From Bacteroidota bacterium (GTDB taxonomy: Bacteria > Bacteroidota > Bacteroidia > Cytophagales > Cyclobacteriaceae), in contig JACPVX010000078.1 in the NCBI GenBank assembly GCA_016191555.1, positions 1 to 64,000 on the forward strand: a stretch of DNA of 64,000 nucleotides, in the 5' to 3' direction. Under the pieces are notes generated by a model. It was not told where the DNA came from and made no database searches. It worked only from the letters and a program-made list of their open reading frames with translations. A program made the position numbers and the translations under genes. Positions 6,851 through 15,254 of the stretch are shown here, piece after piece. The first letter of the stretch is position 1, and each line of letters begins with the position of its first letter.

Positions 6851-7414
6851 ATGGATCGGCAAGAAGAAGTGAAAATCAACGTGTTTAGTGTAATCGAAGA
6901 GCAATGGCCACTCGAAGCATTTGAAGCCTGGCTTTATGACCAAAATGACTTGGCAGACCAGATGAATGACTCTTTGATTCTCGAATTGTTTGCCTTTAAC
7001 TACCGCCAGGAAGGTGCCCACTATGTATTCAGAGATGTGATGCTGCGGTACTCTAATCGAAAAGAATTTCTTCTCTGGAAGGTGAAAGCGAACCTACAAG
7101 ATCTGATTGACGGAAAGGGCTCACGAGATCGTATCCTTCAGGATTTTCTAACATTGAGTTATAATGATATTCCAATTCTCACGAAGCTAGGCTATTATGC
7201 TTATCACTTCGAAGATTTAGAATTTGCTGGCCAATTAAAAGATAGCATGATACAAGAAATTAAAGCAGAAGCAACCGCTTTACTCAGTGTAATCAACGCG
7301 CAACACGCAAAGAATCCTCATTTTGATATTTGTGATTTCGAGCGGAATAACAACGAATTGCAGGTGTTGGGTTACACCAGTCCTTTGCCCGGCAGAAAAT
7401 GGTGGCAGTTTTAA
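6851..7414 (+). CDS. Hypothetical protein upstream of hen1 (187 aa)
   Basis: Soluble helical acidic protein with no signal peptide. Distinct stretches are 'IEEQWPLEAFEAWLYDQNDLA', 'LILELFAFNYRQEGAHYVFRDVML', and the C-terminal 'CDFERNNNELQVLGYTSPLPGRKWWQF'. The pattern is compatible with small bacterial immunity or adaptor proteins, but I cannot name a family. A perfect -7 promoter box lies 15 bp upstream, and the stop is 31 bp before hen1 on the same strand. It may therefore be the first gene of the RNA-repair transcript; a functional link is only inferred. Confidence 0.65.
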   Translation: MDRQEEVKINVFSVIEEQWPLEAFEAWLYDQNDLADQMNDSLILELFAFNYRQEGAHYVFRDVMLRYSNRKEFLLWKVKANLQDLIDGKGSRDRILQDFLTLSYNDIPILTKLGYYAYHFEDLEFAGQLKDSMIQEIKAEATALLSVINAQHAKNPHFDICDFERNNNELQVLGYTSPLPGRKWWQF

Positions 7415-7445
7415 GAATAAAAAACAGTATTAGAAAATTGACATT

Positions 7446-8843
7446 ATGCTATTGACCCTATCAACTACTCACCATCCAGCTACAGATCTTAGCCACCTGT
7501 TGCATAAGCATCCGGATAAGTATCAAACCATCGAATTATCCAATGGCAAAGCGCATATCTTCTATCCACATGCTACCGATACTCATTGCACCGTAGCATT
7601 GTTGCTCGATATTGACCCCATTGGGTTGGTTCGCAATTCCGGCAGAACGGGCGATGGTGCGTTTGCGCTACGACAATATGTAAACGACCGACCCTATGTC
7701 GCTTCTTCATTTATGAGTGTGGCTCTCTCCAAAGCATTTTCCACGGCCATGAACGGAACCTGCAACAAGCGCCCCGAACTAGTCGATCAGATCATGCCGT
7801 TTGAAATCACTATTTCCGTTTTGCCGGCTCCCAAAGGTGGTGAGTTATTAATCCGGAAATTGTTTGATCCATTGGGCTACCAAGTGAATTTGGAACGACA
7901 CATGTTAGATCATCAATTTACGGAGTGGGGCATGAGCAAGTATTTTACACTCAAGCTCAGCGGAAACTTTAAATTGAAAGATGTATTGTCGCACATCTAT
8001 GTATTGATTCCGGCACTCGATACAGAAAAGCATTATTGGGTGGGTGCTCAGGAAGTAGAAAAGCTGTTAGACAAAGGCGAAGGCTGGTTAAAAGATCATC
8101 CGGAGAAAGAACAAATTACCAGACGCTACTTAAAAGGAATTGGTGGGTTAACACGCAATGCGCTGGGGCGATTGCTGGAAGATGAAGAATGGAACGAAGA
8201 AGAAGCGGTGGACGAAGAACCCGATCAGGCAAAAGAAACATTGCACTATAAGCGATTGAAATGTGTAATGGAAGAACTTAAAAATTCCGGAGCCAAATCG
8301 GTGATAGATATGGGCTGTGGAGAAGGAAAATTGATCAAGATGCTCTTGAAAGAAAAACAGTTCGATAAAATTGTGGGTGTGGATGTTTCCTTTCGGGAGT
8401 TGGAAAAAGCAAGCCAGCGATTGCACTTACAGGAAATGGCACCGCGACAGAGAGAACGCCTGGAGATATTTCAGGGAGCGCTTACCTATCGCGACCAGCG
8501 ATTGTATGGATTTGATGCAGCAGCCATTGTAGAAGTAATTGAGCATCTCGATCCCAACCGACTACACGCTTTTGAACGTGTTGTTTTTGAATTCGCTCAA
8601 CCCAATACCATCGTGCTCACAACACCCAATAGCGAGTACAATGCCCTCTTTGAAAAAATGGAAGCCAACCAAATGCGCCATGCCGATCACCGTTTTGAAT
8701 GGACTCGAAATGAATTTGAATCATGGGGTCGGCAAGTAGCACAAAAGAATGGATACCAGGTGGTGTTCAAACCGATCGGAGAAGAATCTGAAAACGTAGG
8801 AGCACCCAGCCAGATGGCAATCTTCACTCGGCAGAGTGCTTAG
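7446..8843 (+). CDS. hen1: Bacterial Hen1: 3'-terminal RNA ribose 2'-O-methyltransferase
   Basis: 465 residues, the normal size for bacterial Hen1. The N-terminal half (about 1-240) is the domain specific to bacterial Hen1 that stimulates Pnkp ligase activity; it includes 'DPIGLVRNSGRTGDGAF' and 'YVNDRPYVASSFMSVALSKAF'. The C-terminal half is the SAM-dependent methyltransferase with 'DMGCGEG' (288-294). The metal-binding set fits the known E-x2-EH...H pattern: E363, E366, H367, and H412 or H415 in 'RHADHRFEW'. The enzyme 2'-O-methylates the 3' end of broken RNA before ligation, marking repaired sites against renewed cleavage. pnkp follows after 17 bp. Confidence 0.95.
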   Translation: MLLTLSTTHHPATDLSHLLHKHPDKYQTIELSNGKAHIFYPHATDTHCTVALLLDIDPIGLVRNSGRTGDGAFALRQYVNDRPYVASSFMSVALSKAFSTAMNGTCNKRPELVDQIMPFEITISVLPAPKGGELLIRKLFDPLGYQVNLERHMLDHQFTEWGMSKYFTLKLSGNFKLKDVLSHIYVLIPALDTEKHYWVGAQEVEKLLDKGEGWLKDHPEKEQITRRYLKGIGGLTRNALGRLLEDEEWNEEEAVDEEPDQAKETLHYKRLKCVMEELKNSGAKSVIDMGCGEGKLIKMLLKEKQFDKIVGVDVSFRELEKASQRLHLQEMAPRQRERLEIFQGALTYRDQRLYGFDAAAIVEVIEHLDPNRLHAFERVVFEFAQPNTIVLTTPNSEYNALFEKMEANQMRHADHRFEWTRNEFESWGRQVAQKNGYQVVFKPIGEESENVGAPSQMAIFTRQSA

Positions 8844-8860
8844 AATAAACAATAGATAGC

Positions 8861-11440
8861 ATGAACACAGAAATAAAAATACCTGAACTTTCTCTGGTCG
8901 TCTTGGTCGGTATTTCCGGCTCCGGCAAATCTTCCTTTGCTAAAAAGCATTTTAAGGAAACAGAAGTGTTATCCTCTGACAAGTGTCGCGGCATCGTGTC
9001 CGATGATGAAAACAATCAAGCAGCTACCGATGATGCCTTTGACGTATTGAACTACATCGCATCGAAGCGTTTGAAAAATGGATTGCTGACCGTGATCGAT
9101 GCCACCAACGTGCAGGCCGAAGCCCGTAAACCACTGGTACAATTGGCAAAAAGTTTCCATTGCCTTCCGGTAGCCATTGTGTTGAATGTGCCCGAGCGCG
9201 TGTGTGAAGACCGAAACGCCAAACGCCCCGACAGAAATTTCGGAAAGCACGTGATCAGTCAACAACGCTCACAACTCAGGCGCTCCATCAAAGACCTGAA
9301 GCGCGAAGGCTTCCGGCATATCTATATCCTCGATTCTGTTGAAGAGATTGAATCCATCACCGCTATAAAAAGAGAAAAACTATACAGCGATAAAAAAGAA
9401 GACACAGGTCCGTTTGACATCATTGGCGATGTGCATGGTTGCTTTACCGAATTGACATCCTTGCTCACCACCTTGGGCTACACCATTCAAGAGGCAGAGA
9501 ACGATTCAACACATCATGGTTTTAACGTTCAAGCACCGGAAGGAAGAAAAGTTATTTTTCTGGGTGACTTAGTCGACCGTGGTCCCGATTCGCCTTCGGT
9601 GTTAAAGTTGGTGATGAGTATGGTCAACAATCAAACTGCCTATTGTGTGCCCGGCAACCACGATATGAAGTTACACAAGTATTTGAGCGGCAAAGATGTG
9701 CAACTTAAACACGGCCTGGCATTGACAGTAGAGCAATTAAAAAACGAGCATCCGCACTTTATCAATCAGGTGAAAGAATTTCTCTATAGCTTGGTCAGTC
9801 ACTATGTGTTAGATGGCGGCAAGCTCGTAGTCGCTCATGCGGGACTGAAAGAAGAAATGCACGGCAGAGGCAGTGGAGCCGTGCGCTCATTTTGTATGTA
9901 TGGCGAAACAACCGGAGAAACCGATGAGTTCGGATTGCCCGTTCGTTTCAATTGGGCATCCGAATACAGAGGAAAACCAATAGTCGTTTATGGTCACACA
10001 CCTGTGCCGCAGGCACAGTGGCTGAACAGAACCATCGACATTGATACTGGCTGTGTGTTTGGCGGAAAATTAACCGCTCTTCGTTACCCCGAACAAGAAT
10101 TGGTTTCGGTAGATGCCTTGCAGGTGTATACCGAACCGGTACGCCCGTTGAATTGGGATGCAACGAAAGCGCTGAGTCAGCAACAAGAGCATGACGATGT
10201 GTTGGATGTAGCCGATGTGATTGGCAAGCGCATCATCACTACGCGCCTGCGAAACAACATCACCGTTCGCGAAGAGAATTCCATTGCAGCTCTGGAAGTA
10301 ATGAGCCGGTTTGCCATCAACCCGAAGTGGCTCATCTATTTGCCACCTACCATGTCGCCATCCGAAACCAGTGCGTTGAATGACTACCTCGAGCATCCGA
10401 TCGAAGCATTGAACTATTTCAAAAGTCAGGGTGTGGATAAAGTAGTGTGCGAAGAAAAGCACATGGGTTCACGCGCCATTCTCGTCATCGGCAAAGATGA
10501 AGAAGCCATTCGCACGCGCTTTGGTATCGAGAATGAAGGCATTGGAGTTTGCTATACGCGCACCGGCAGAAACTTCTTTACTGACAGTGAACTGGAAAAG
10601 CAGTTTATCGATCGGGTGAACAAAGCATTAACGAGTGCCGACTTCTGGACACGCTTTCAAACCGATTGGGTTTGTCTGGATGCGGAGTTGATGCCATGGT
10701 CTGCCAAAGCGCAGGCATTGCTGAAAGATCAATATGCATCCGTAGGTGCGGCCGCATCGGCTGCGCTTACCCATGTGATGGATGTATTAACAGAAACAAC
10801 GGCACGCAACTTAGGTGGACTAGACGAATTGCAAAAACGCTTCGCTGCCAAAAAGGAGATGATGGCCGATTACACCACCGCCTATAGAAACTACTGCTGG
10901 CCGGTGAACAGCGTGGACGATTACAAGCTGGCACAGTTTCATATTCTGGCTACCGAAGGCGCTGTGCATGTAGACAAAGATCATGTGTGGCACATGAACG
11001 AAATCAGTTTGTTGTGTGCGCACGATCCGCAGTGGCTCATGGCTACACCGTATCACGTGGTAGATCTGAATGATCAGACTGCGGTGGACGCAACAATACA
11101 ATGGTGGACAGAGCTGACAGACAAAGGAGGAGAGGGGATGGTGATCAAGCCGTACCAGTTTATCACCACAGGCAAGAAAGGATTGGTGCAACCGGCTATT
11201 AAATGCAGAGGCAGAGAGTACCTGCGCATCATCTACGGTCCGGAATACACCGCACCCGAAAACAGCGTGCGGCTAAAGAACCGTGGACTCTCCGGCAAGC
11301 GTTCACTCGCCCTACGCGAATTTGCGTTGGGTGTAGAATCACTCGAGCGCTTTGTCAAGAAAGAGCCATTACGGAAAGTACACGAATGTGTATTTGCTGT
11401 GCTGGCATTGGAAAGTGAAGAGATTGATCCGAGGTTGTGA
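8861..11440 (+). CDS. pnkp: Bacterial Pnkp: polynucleotide kinase-phosphatase-RNA ligase
   Basis: 859 residues with three domains in the classical order. The 5'-kinase has P-loop 'GISGSGKS' (17-24). The binuclear metallophosphatase has 'GDVHG' (about 189), 'GDLVDRGPDS' (about 235) and 'GNHD' (about 265). The ligase/adenylyltransferase has motif 'EKHMGSRA' with predicted nucleophile K533, and a downstream 'EGMVIKP' motif. It heals both ends of cleaved RNA and, with Hen1, seals them. All key motifs are intact, so the enzyme should be active. It is tightly coupled to hen1 and was probably acquired as a pair, as this operon is patchily distributed among bacteria. Confidence 0.96.
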   Translation: MNTEIKIPELSLVVLVGISGSGKSSFAKKHFKETEVLSSDKCRGIVSDDENNQAATDDAFDVLNYIASKRLKNGLLTVIDATNVQAEARKPLVQLAKSFHCLPVAIVLNVPERVCEDRNAKRPDRNFGKHVISQQRSQLRRSIKDLKREGFRHIYILDSVEEIESITAIKREKLYSDKKEDTGPFDIIGDVHGCFTELTSLLTTLGYTIQEAENDSTHHGFNVQAPEGRKVIFLGDLVDRGPDSPSVLKLVMSMVNNQTAYCVPGNHDMKLHKYLSGKDVQLKHGLALTVEQLKNEHPHFINQVKEFLYSLVSHYVLDGGKLVVAHAGLKEEMHGRGSGAVRSFCMYGETTGETDEFGLPVRFNWASEYRGKPIVVYGHTPVPQAQWLNRTIDIDTGCVFGGKLTALRYPEQELVSVDALQVYTEPVRPLNWDATKALSQQQEHDDVLDVADVIGKRIITTRLRNNITVREENSIAALEVMSRFAINPKWLIYLPPTMSPSETSALNDYLEHPIEALNYFKSQGVDKVVCEEKHMGSRAILVIGKDEEAIRTRFGIENEGIGVCYTRTGRNFFTDSELEKQFIDRVNKALTSADFWTRFQTDWVCLDAELMPWSAKAQALLKDQYASVGAAASAALTHVMDVLTETTARNLGGLDELQKRFAAKKEMMADYTTAYRNYCWPVNSVDDYKLAQFHILATEGAVHVDKDHVWHMNEISLLCAHDPQWLMATPYHVVDLNDQTAVDATIQWWTELTDKGGEGMVIKPYQFITTGKKGLVQPAIKCRGREYLRIIYGPEYTAPENSVRLKNRGLSGKRSLALREFALGVESLERFVKKEPLRKVHECVFAVLALESEEIDPRL

Positions 11441-11600
11441 GCTATGAATTATGTCAATCATAAAAATCATAGTCCAGACAATTAACCCACGGCAATATAA
11501 AAGAATTCCGGACTTTCATGTGCTTGGTTTATTTCTCATGGTCACATGTTATGGCCCAACTCGTTCAGTATTAGCGAAAAGCATTGCTTAAGGCCATTTC

Positions 11601-11657
11601 TTGTCATGAAAAAACGACACGTTTTGTAGAGATTTTACGACAAGACTTTTTTTGCAG
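11601..11657. repeat. Near-identical element E, copy 2
   Basis: Same 53-base element as 5793-5847, with one substitution (GACAAGACT here, GACAAGGCT there), ending in the same T-run and running into a module B. Upstream, ATAAAAGAATTCCGGACTTT resembles the bases before copy 1, with about 80 bp inserted between. It lies in the 314-bp gap after pnkp. Confidence 0.75.
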
Positions 11658-11695
11658 GTGTGGGAGGGAAGGACGAGATTTGGTATAAAATCATG
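11654..11695 (+). repeat. Intergenic module B, copy 4 (truncated)
   Basis: Only the left half of module B is kept: GCAGGTGTGGGAGGGAAGGA and CGAGATTTGGTATAAAA. The right hairpin and the GTTGG..GCAATGCC end are not recognisable before the gene at 11755. Confidence 0.5.
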
Positions 11696-11754
11696 TCAAT
11701 ATGATAATGTTACCTGCAATGCTATGACTTCTGTGCTTACTTCAAACAGACTGA

Positions 11755-12546
11755 ATGAAAACAATACTCCTACAACTACTTAAGGACAGTAAAATTGACT
11801 TAACAAAAGCATACCTTGTTCCAAGTGGCGGTTCAGGAAATATGGACAACAAGTTTGATTTAACACCAAAGAATTTTTTGAGGTTCGCTAAACAGGACAT
11901 TCAAACCGAAGATGATAGAGGTATTATTAATAGTTTGACAAATTCAAAAAGAGCAATTGACTGCCAGACAGACGAAGCACTTGAAAATTGTGGATTTAAA
12001 AGTAATGACTTTGACCCTGACATTAAAAATTTTGTAGAGCACTTTGATTTAACGGATGACATTCCAATTAAACTGAAAATTATTCACGCCCTAAATCTGG
12101 CTCCGAGTATATTGATTTCAAAAACAAGAACACTTAGGAATAAGTTAGAGCATTTCTATCAAAAGCCGACCATTGATGAGGCTAAAGAAGCACTGGATGT
12201 TGCTGACCTATTTATTAGATCAGTTGAAGGCAAGTTCAAAACGCTAACAAATGACTTTGGCTTAACTGACAAAAAAAACTATGACAATGATGATCACTGG
12301 GGTTTTACTAACGGATTATTTTTCTCGTTTGATATTGACGAGAGAAATTTTTCTGTTCGGAAAATCATCGGTAAAAAGAATGAAGAGATGATGGTTATTG
12401 ATTGCAATTATATTGAGTATTGTGGGTTACTTAGACTTATGTTTTCTATTGACGATGACATTGACCTTGAAGAAACATTAAGAGTATTACTCAAACAAAT
12501 TGAGCATCCGATACCGACAGAAAAAGTAATTCTAACTCAAGCGTAA
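11755..12546 (+). CDS. HEPN-like protein (263 aa), possible RNase
   Basis: Soluble protein. Residues 60-160 have the look of a HEPN helical bundle: 'SKRAIDCQTDEAL', then 'IKLKIIHALNLAPSILISKTRTLRNKLEHFY' and 'TIDEAKEALDVADLFI'. R128-N-K-L-E-H133 fits the HEPN catalytic pattern R-x4-6-H, with a polar residue after R as is usual. HEPN proteins with this motif often cut RNA as toxins or defence effectors; others only bind partners, so activity is inferred. The ~100-residue C-terminal part is not recognised. It lies in an E-B cassette, 314 bp after the RNA-repair gene pnkp. Confidence 0.55.
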   Translation: MKTILLQLLKDSKIDLTKAYLVPSGGSGNMDNKFDLTPKNFLRFAKQDIQTEDDRGIINSLTNSKRAIDCQTDEALENCGFKSNDFDPDIKNFVEHFDLTDDIPIKLKIIHALNLAPSILISKTRTLRNKLEHFYQKPTIDEAKEALDVADLFIRSVEGKFKTLTNDFGLTDKKNYDNDDHWGFTNGLFFSFDIDERNFSVRKIIGKKNEEMMVIDCNYIEYCGLLRLMFSIDDDIDLEETLRVLLKQIEHPIPTEKVILTQA

Positions 12547-12633
12547 AAATCCCGCCTCGAACACCAACATTGGATTTTGGCGTATAGGATATATAGAAAT
12601 AAATATTTAATTTAAACTAAATATTTACCTCCC

Positions 12634-12745
12634 CGCAGCATCCCGCCTCGCACTCTGCGGCAAACATAATTAATAGCATGTTGACATGGATATGGATTTG
12701 CTCCCAGTGTGCCTCAGAGTCCCTTGCAGGAGACTCTAAGGTGAA
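12634..12745 (+). repeat. Intergenic module D, copy 1
   Basis: Degenerate copy of the D element: CCCCGCAGCATCCCGCCTCG, CACTCTGCGGCAAACATAAT, then GTGCCTCAGAGTCCCTTGCA and GGAGACTCTAAGG. The second hairpin (CAGAGTC / GAGACTCT) is intact; the first arm is eroded. It accounts for most of the gap before the gene at 12795. Confidence 0.6.
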
Positions 12746-12794
12746 ATTGAGGAGTGTTAATTACGACAGACAACGAAAATCTAAGATAAATACA

Positions 12795-13244
12795 ATGAAG
12801 GCTATCCTACTTATATCATTTATTTTGTCACTGACATCTTTCATAGATGTTAACGGGCAGACTAAGAGAATGACCCGCTATGATAAAAAATTAATCGATA
12901 CTACAAATGTGGAGTATATAACAATTTCAGGTGGTTGGACATCATTTGTTAATAATAAAAGATTATCCAGAAATCAAGTAAAACTTCTTGCCGAAAAATG
13001 GAATTCTGCCCAAGAGATAAAGACAATAAAACCAATGAATGAGTTTAGAGTAGATATTTATTCGAAAAAAGGTAAGAGAAGAACGCTATCCGTAGCAGGA
13101 CAACTGATCACTGAGAATGGAAAAGTTTGGTACAACTTGGTGGACATTAACTTTATAAAAGAACTGCTTTTGGCACAACATCAAGACAGCAGAGATATGC
13201 ATGTTAAAATGCAAAGACTTTCACTTCAAAAAATAAAAGAATGA
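12795..13244 (+). CDS. Secreted hypothetical protein (149 aa)
   Basis: The ATG at 12795 starts the signal peptide 'MKAILLISFILSLTSFIDVNGQ', with likely cleavage after G or Q. The longer frame from 12678 only translates module D. The mature protein is strongly basic, with 'VEYITISGGWTSFVNNKRLSRNQVKLLAEKWNSA' and 'EFRVDIYSKKGKRRTLSVAG'. This strand-helix-strand pattern would suit a small periplasmic domain. No family recognised. Flanked on both sides by D modules. Confidence 0.6.
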   Translation: MKAILLISFILSLTSFIDVNGQTKRMTRYDKKLIDTTNVEYITISGGWTSFVNNKRLSRNQVKLLAEKWNSAQEIKTIKPMNEFRVDIYSKKGKRRTLSVAGQLITENGKVWYNLVDINFIKELLLAQHQDSRDMHVKMQRLSLQKIKE

Positions 13245-13267
13245 CACTTATACCAATTATATCTCCA

Positions 13268-13466
13268 TAGAGTCACGCCTCGCACTCTGCGGCAAACATA
13301 ATCGCATGAGCAAGGCACCTCATCACGGCCCCCTCTCTTGTGGAGAGGGGATAAAACAAAAGAGTCGCCACACAAAGCGTTTCGGGGTGAGGTTACAAAG
13401 GATTTTCTTTACCTCCCCGCAGCATCTCGCCTTGGACTCTACGGCAAACATAATTGATAGCATAGA
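13268..13466 (+). repeat. Intergenic module D, copies 2 and 3, around a CCCCTCTC palindrome
   Basis: Two partial D elements (CGCCTCGCACTCTGCGGCAA at about 13277, and CCCCGCAGCATCTCGCCTTG at about 13415) flank CCCCTCTCTTGTGGAGAGGGG-type sequence (13331-13350) and a 'cgtttcggggtgagg' tail. The 68-codon ORF across it (13306-13512) is repeat translation. Confidence 0.5.
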
Positions 13467-13508
13467 TTGCAGTAAAGTATGCGCGTACCCCAGATGTGAT
13501 GCGATACC

Positions 13509-14270
13509 TTAACGCAAAGTCCGTTCATAATCCTCAAATCTAACTTTGACAATTTTTGAACGACTTTCATTTCGTAAAACAACACCTTCCGATTTTTTTA
13601 AGGCATTTTCTGACAATGCTACATTTGTATTAGGAATAAACTTTTTGAGATTATCTAAAACTATTTTATGCGACATATCTCCTAATTCAAATTCTACTAA
13701 TGGCACAAGTTCAAAATCAGAAAATTGAGTTTGCATTTCTGACCGAGTAAGAAAGTTTTGACCATATATAATTCCGTATTCTGATTCTCTTTCACGCCAT
13801 TTTGAAATTTCGTGTTGCGACATTTCAAGCATTGACAAATCATTATAAACAGCAATATCAAATACACGAAAGCCATTTCTGTCTTGACCATACCATTTTG
13901 AATTTGCAGATGTTTTACCACCATAAAATTCACCATAAATAACAGTAAATAGTTCGGTTTGTGGAATTTTTACATGTAACTCTTTCAATCCATCAACAAT
14001 TCCTTGTGCATTATCAAAATACAAGTCGTGTGAATGGTGTAAAATAAATTCTCTTGCACCAATTAGATATTCAGAACCATAGCAAATGATCCTTGCATTG
14101 GTTCCATCTATCTTTTCGGTGGCATACATTTTTTCGCCTTGAATGGGCGTTGTTAATTCATTTTTTAAGCGACCTTTTTCGCCTAATTGATGAAGTGTAA
14201 GTATTGATGGATACTTTGTAAGAGTGTTAATTTTCTCTTTCCCAAATTTTGAAATTAAGTCTTTTAACAT
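13509..14270 (-). CDS. Rnl2-like RNA ligase family protein (253 aa)
   Basis: Single-domain nucleotidyltransferase. Motif I is 'EKIDGTN' with predicted AMP-accepting K53; a motif-III-like 'YGEFYGGK', motif IV 'EGVVLRN' and motif V 'KIVKVRFEDYE' follow in order, so the catalytic core appears complete. Such ligases (PF09414, T4 Rnl2 group) seal 3'-OH/5'-phosphate RNA ends, often at nicks. There is no C-terminal extension. It is the only - strand gene in the first 19 kb and is more A+T-rich than hen1/pnkp, consistent with separate acquisition. It lies 2.1 kb after pnkp. Confidence 0.85.
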   Translation of the reverse strand: MLKDLISKFGKEKINTLTKYPSILTLHQLGEKGRLKNELTTPIQGEKMYATEKIDGTNARIICYGSEYLIGAREFILHHSHDLYFDNAQGIVDGLKELHVKIPQTELFTVIYGEFYGGKTSANSKWYGQDRNGFRVFDIAVYNDLSMLEMSQHEISKWRERESEYGIIYGQNFLTRSEMQTQFSDFELVPLVEFELGDMSHKIVLDNLKKFIPNTNVALSENALKKSEGVVLRNESRSKIVKVRFEDYERTLR

Positions 14271-14344
14271 GTTGACTTTTCGTTTTTAAGTTTTAAAAGG
14301 TACAAATATAAAACAGAAGAAAGGCTTCGCATAACACCCATGCT

Positions 14345-14367
14345 ATCCTTAGTCTGCGACTAAGGAT
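14345..14367. repeat. Perfect 10-bp-stem hairpin
   Basis: ATCCTTAGTC and GACTAAGGAT separated by TGC. It lies in the 318-bp gap upstream of the ligase gene (which reads away) and before module B copy 5. There is no T-run, so a terminator is unlikely; it could be an intergenic repeat or an operator. Confidence 0.5.
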
Positions 14368-14473
14368 CCCCAAATTTCTCCACAATACTTTATCCAACAT
14401 CTCCCATTCAATCCCCTATGGCCGTGCTCATTGTAAAATCCTGCAAATCCAGATTCAGACAGTAACGCTTTCT

Positions 14474-14587
14474 TTGGCGGAGTGGGCGAGAAGCACGAGA
14501 TTTGATTAAACAAAGAACGAACATAACAGAAATAGGTGCAAGGTTTAGGGAAACATCTGCACATTCTAATGTTGGAGGCAATGCCAT
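14474..14587 (+). repeat. Intergenic module B, copy 5
   Basis: Begins TTGGCGGAGTGGGCGAGAAG, then CACGAGATTTGATTAAACAA, then the second hairpin with a changed but still pairing stem (GTGCA / TGCAC), and ends in AATGTTGGAGGCAATGCC. The lipoprotein gene starts at 14589. The compensating stem change relative to copy 1 (GCGCA / TGCGC) argues for selection on a folded form. Confidence 0.65.
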
Positions 14588-14588
14588 T

Positions 14589-15254
14589 ATGAAATATCAA
14601 CTTCTAATATTCCTTCTGATAATTGGCTGCTCGACTTTGGAGCGAAACGATTTCATTGAAGCAAAGGAGTTGGGCAAAACGACTCGAGGGACAATTTCCT
14701 ACAAGCTCTACCAGACCAGCATCGACAACTACCGCTACGAATTTTTCCTGGTAGACAAGGCTGACACCACCGACATTTTTCACACGTACTTAAATGATGC
14801 GACATATCACGGTATAAAATTTATTGTTCTTGAGAATGATGACACGACCAGAATTAAATCAAATAAAAACATCAGGCATATGTCAAAAAAGATTGGCGAC
14901 CATGTTTTTTCTTTGCTTGAAAAGACTGACCCATTCAAAAATCTTGGCTTTACTGCACACAAAGAATCGGGACGAACTATTCAACTTATGCTGTATAACG
15001 ACTATATAAAAACACTGTCTGACTTGGAAATTTCAGTTCACAGAAAAATATGGGACTTAGCAGAGGTGGACTCAATTGCAATAAATTTGAACAATTTGAA
15101 AATTCTGTCGTACACTTTGATTGACGGCTATCCGACAAAAAATGAAGGTCGTTATTCAGTCAGATTCGGCCAAGTATCAGATGAACAACTTCCGACTATT
15201 TTTAACTACCGGGTTGATATTGGTTCTGGTCATGTTTACAAAGTAGAGGACTGA
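14589..15254 (+). CDS. Putative lipoprotein (221 aa), paralogue of the gene at 3745
   Basis: Signal 'MKYQLLIFLLIIGC' with a good lipobox (I-I-G-C, C14). Nearly collinear with the 226-residue protein at 3745, sharing 'DTTDIF', 'KIGDHVFSLLEKTDPF', 'IWDLAEVDSIA', 'DGYPTK' and 'FGQVSDEQLPTIF'. It ends five residues earlier because TCA in the other copy is TGA here. Homology covers only the coding region: the upstream DNA is module B here and module F in the other copy, and module D begins just after the stop. Function unknown; probably a surface or periplasmic protein. Confidence 0.7.
   Translation: MKYQLLIFLLIIGCSTLERNDFIEAKELGKTTRGTISYKLYQTSIDNYRYEFFLVDKADTTDIFHTYLNDATYHGIKFIVLENDDTTRIKSNKNIRHMSKKIGDHVFSLLEKTDPFKNLGFTAHKESGRTIQLMLYNDYIKTLSDLEISVHRKIWDLAEVDSIAINLNNLKILSYTLIDGYPTKNEGRYSVRFGQVSDEQLPTIFNYRVDIGSGHVYKVED

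Noticed and set aside
11441..11600. Possible small gene after pnkp
   Set aside because: The only frames are under 20 codons without a plausible start context.
13306..13512. 68-codon ORF
   Set aside because: It lies wholly in D-type and CCCCTCTC repeat sequence and lacks protein-like composition.
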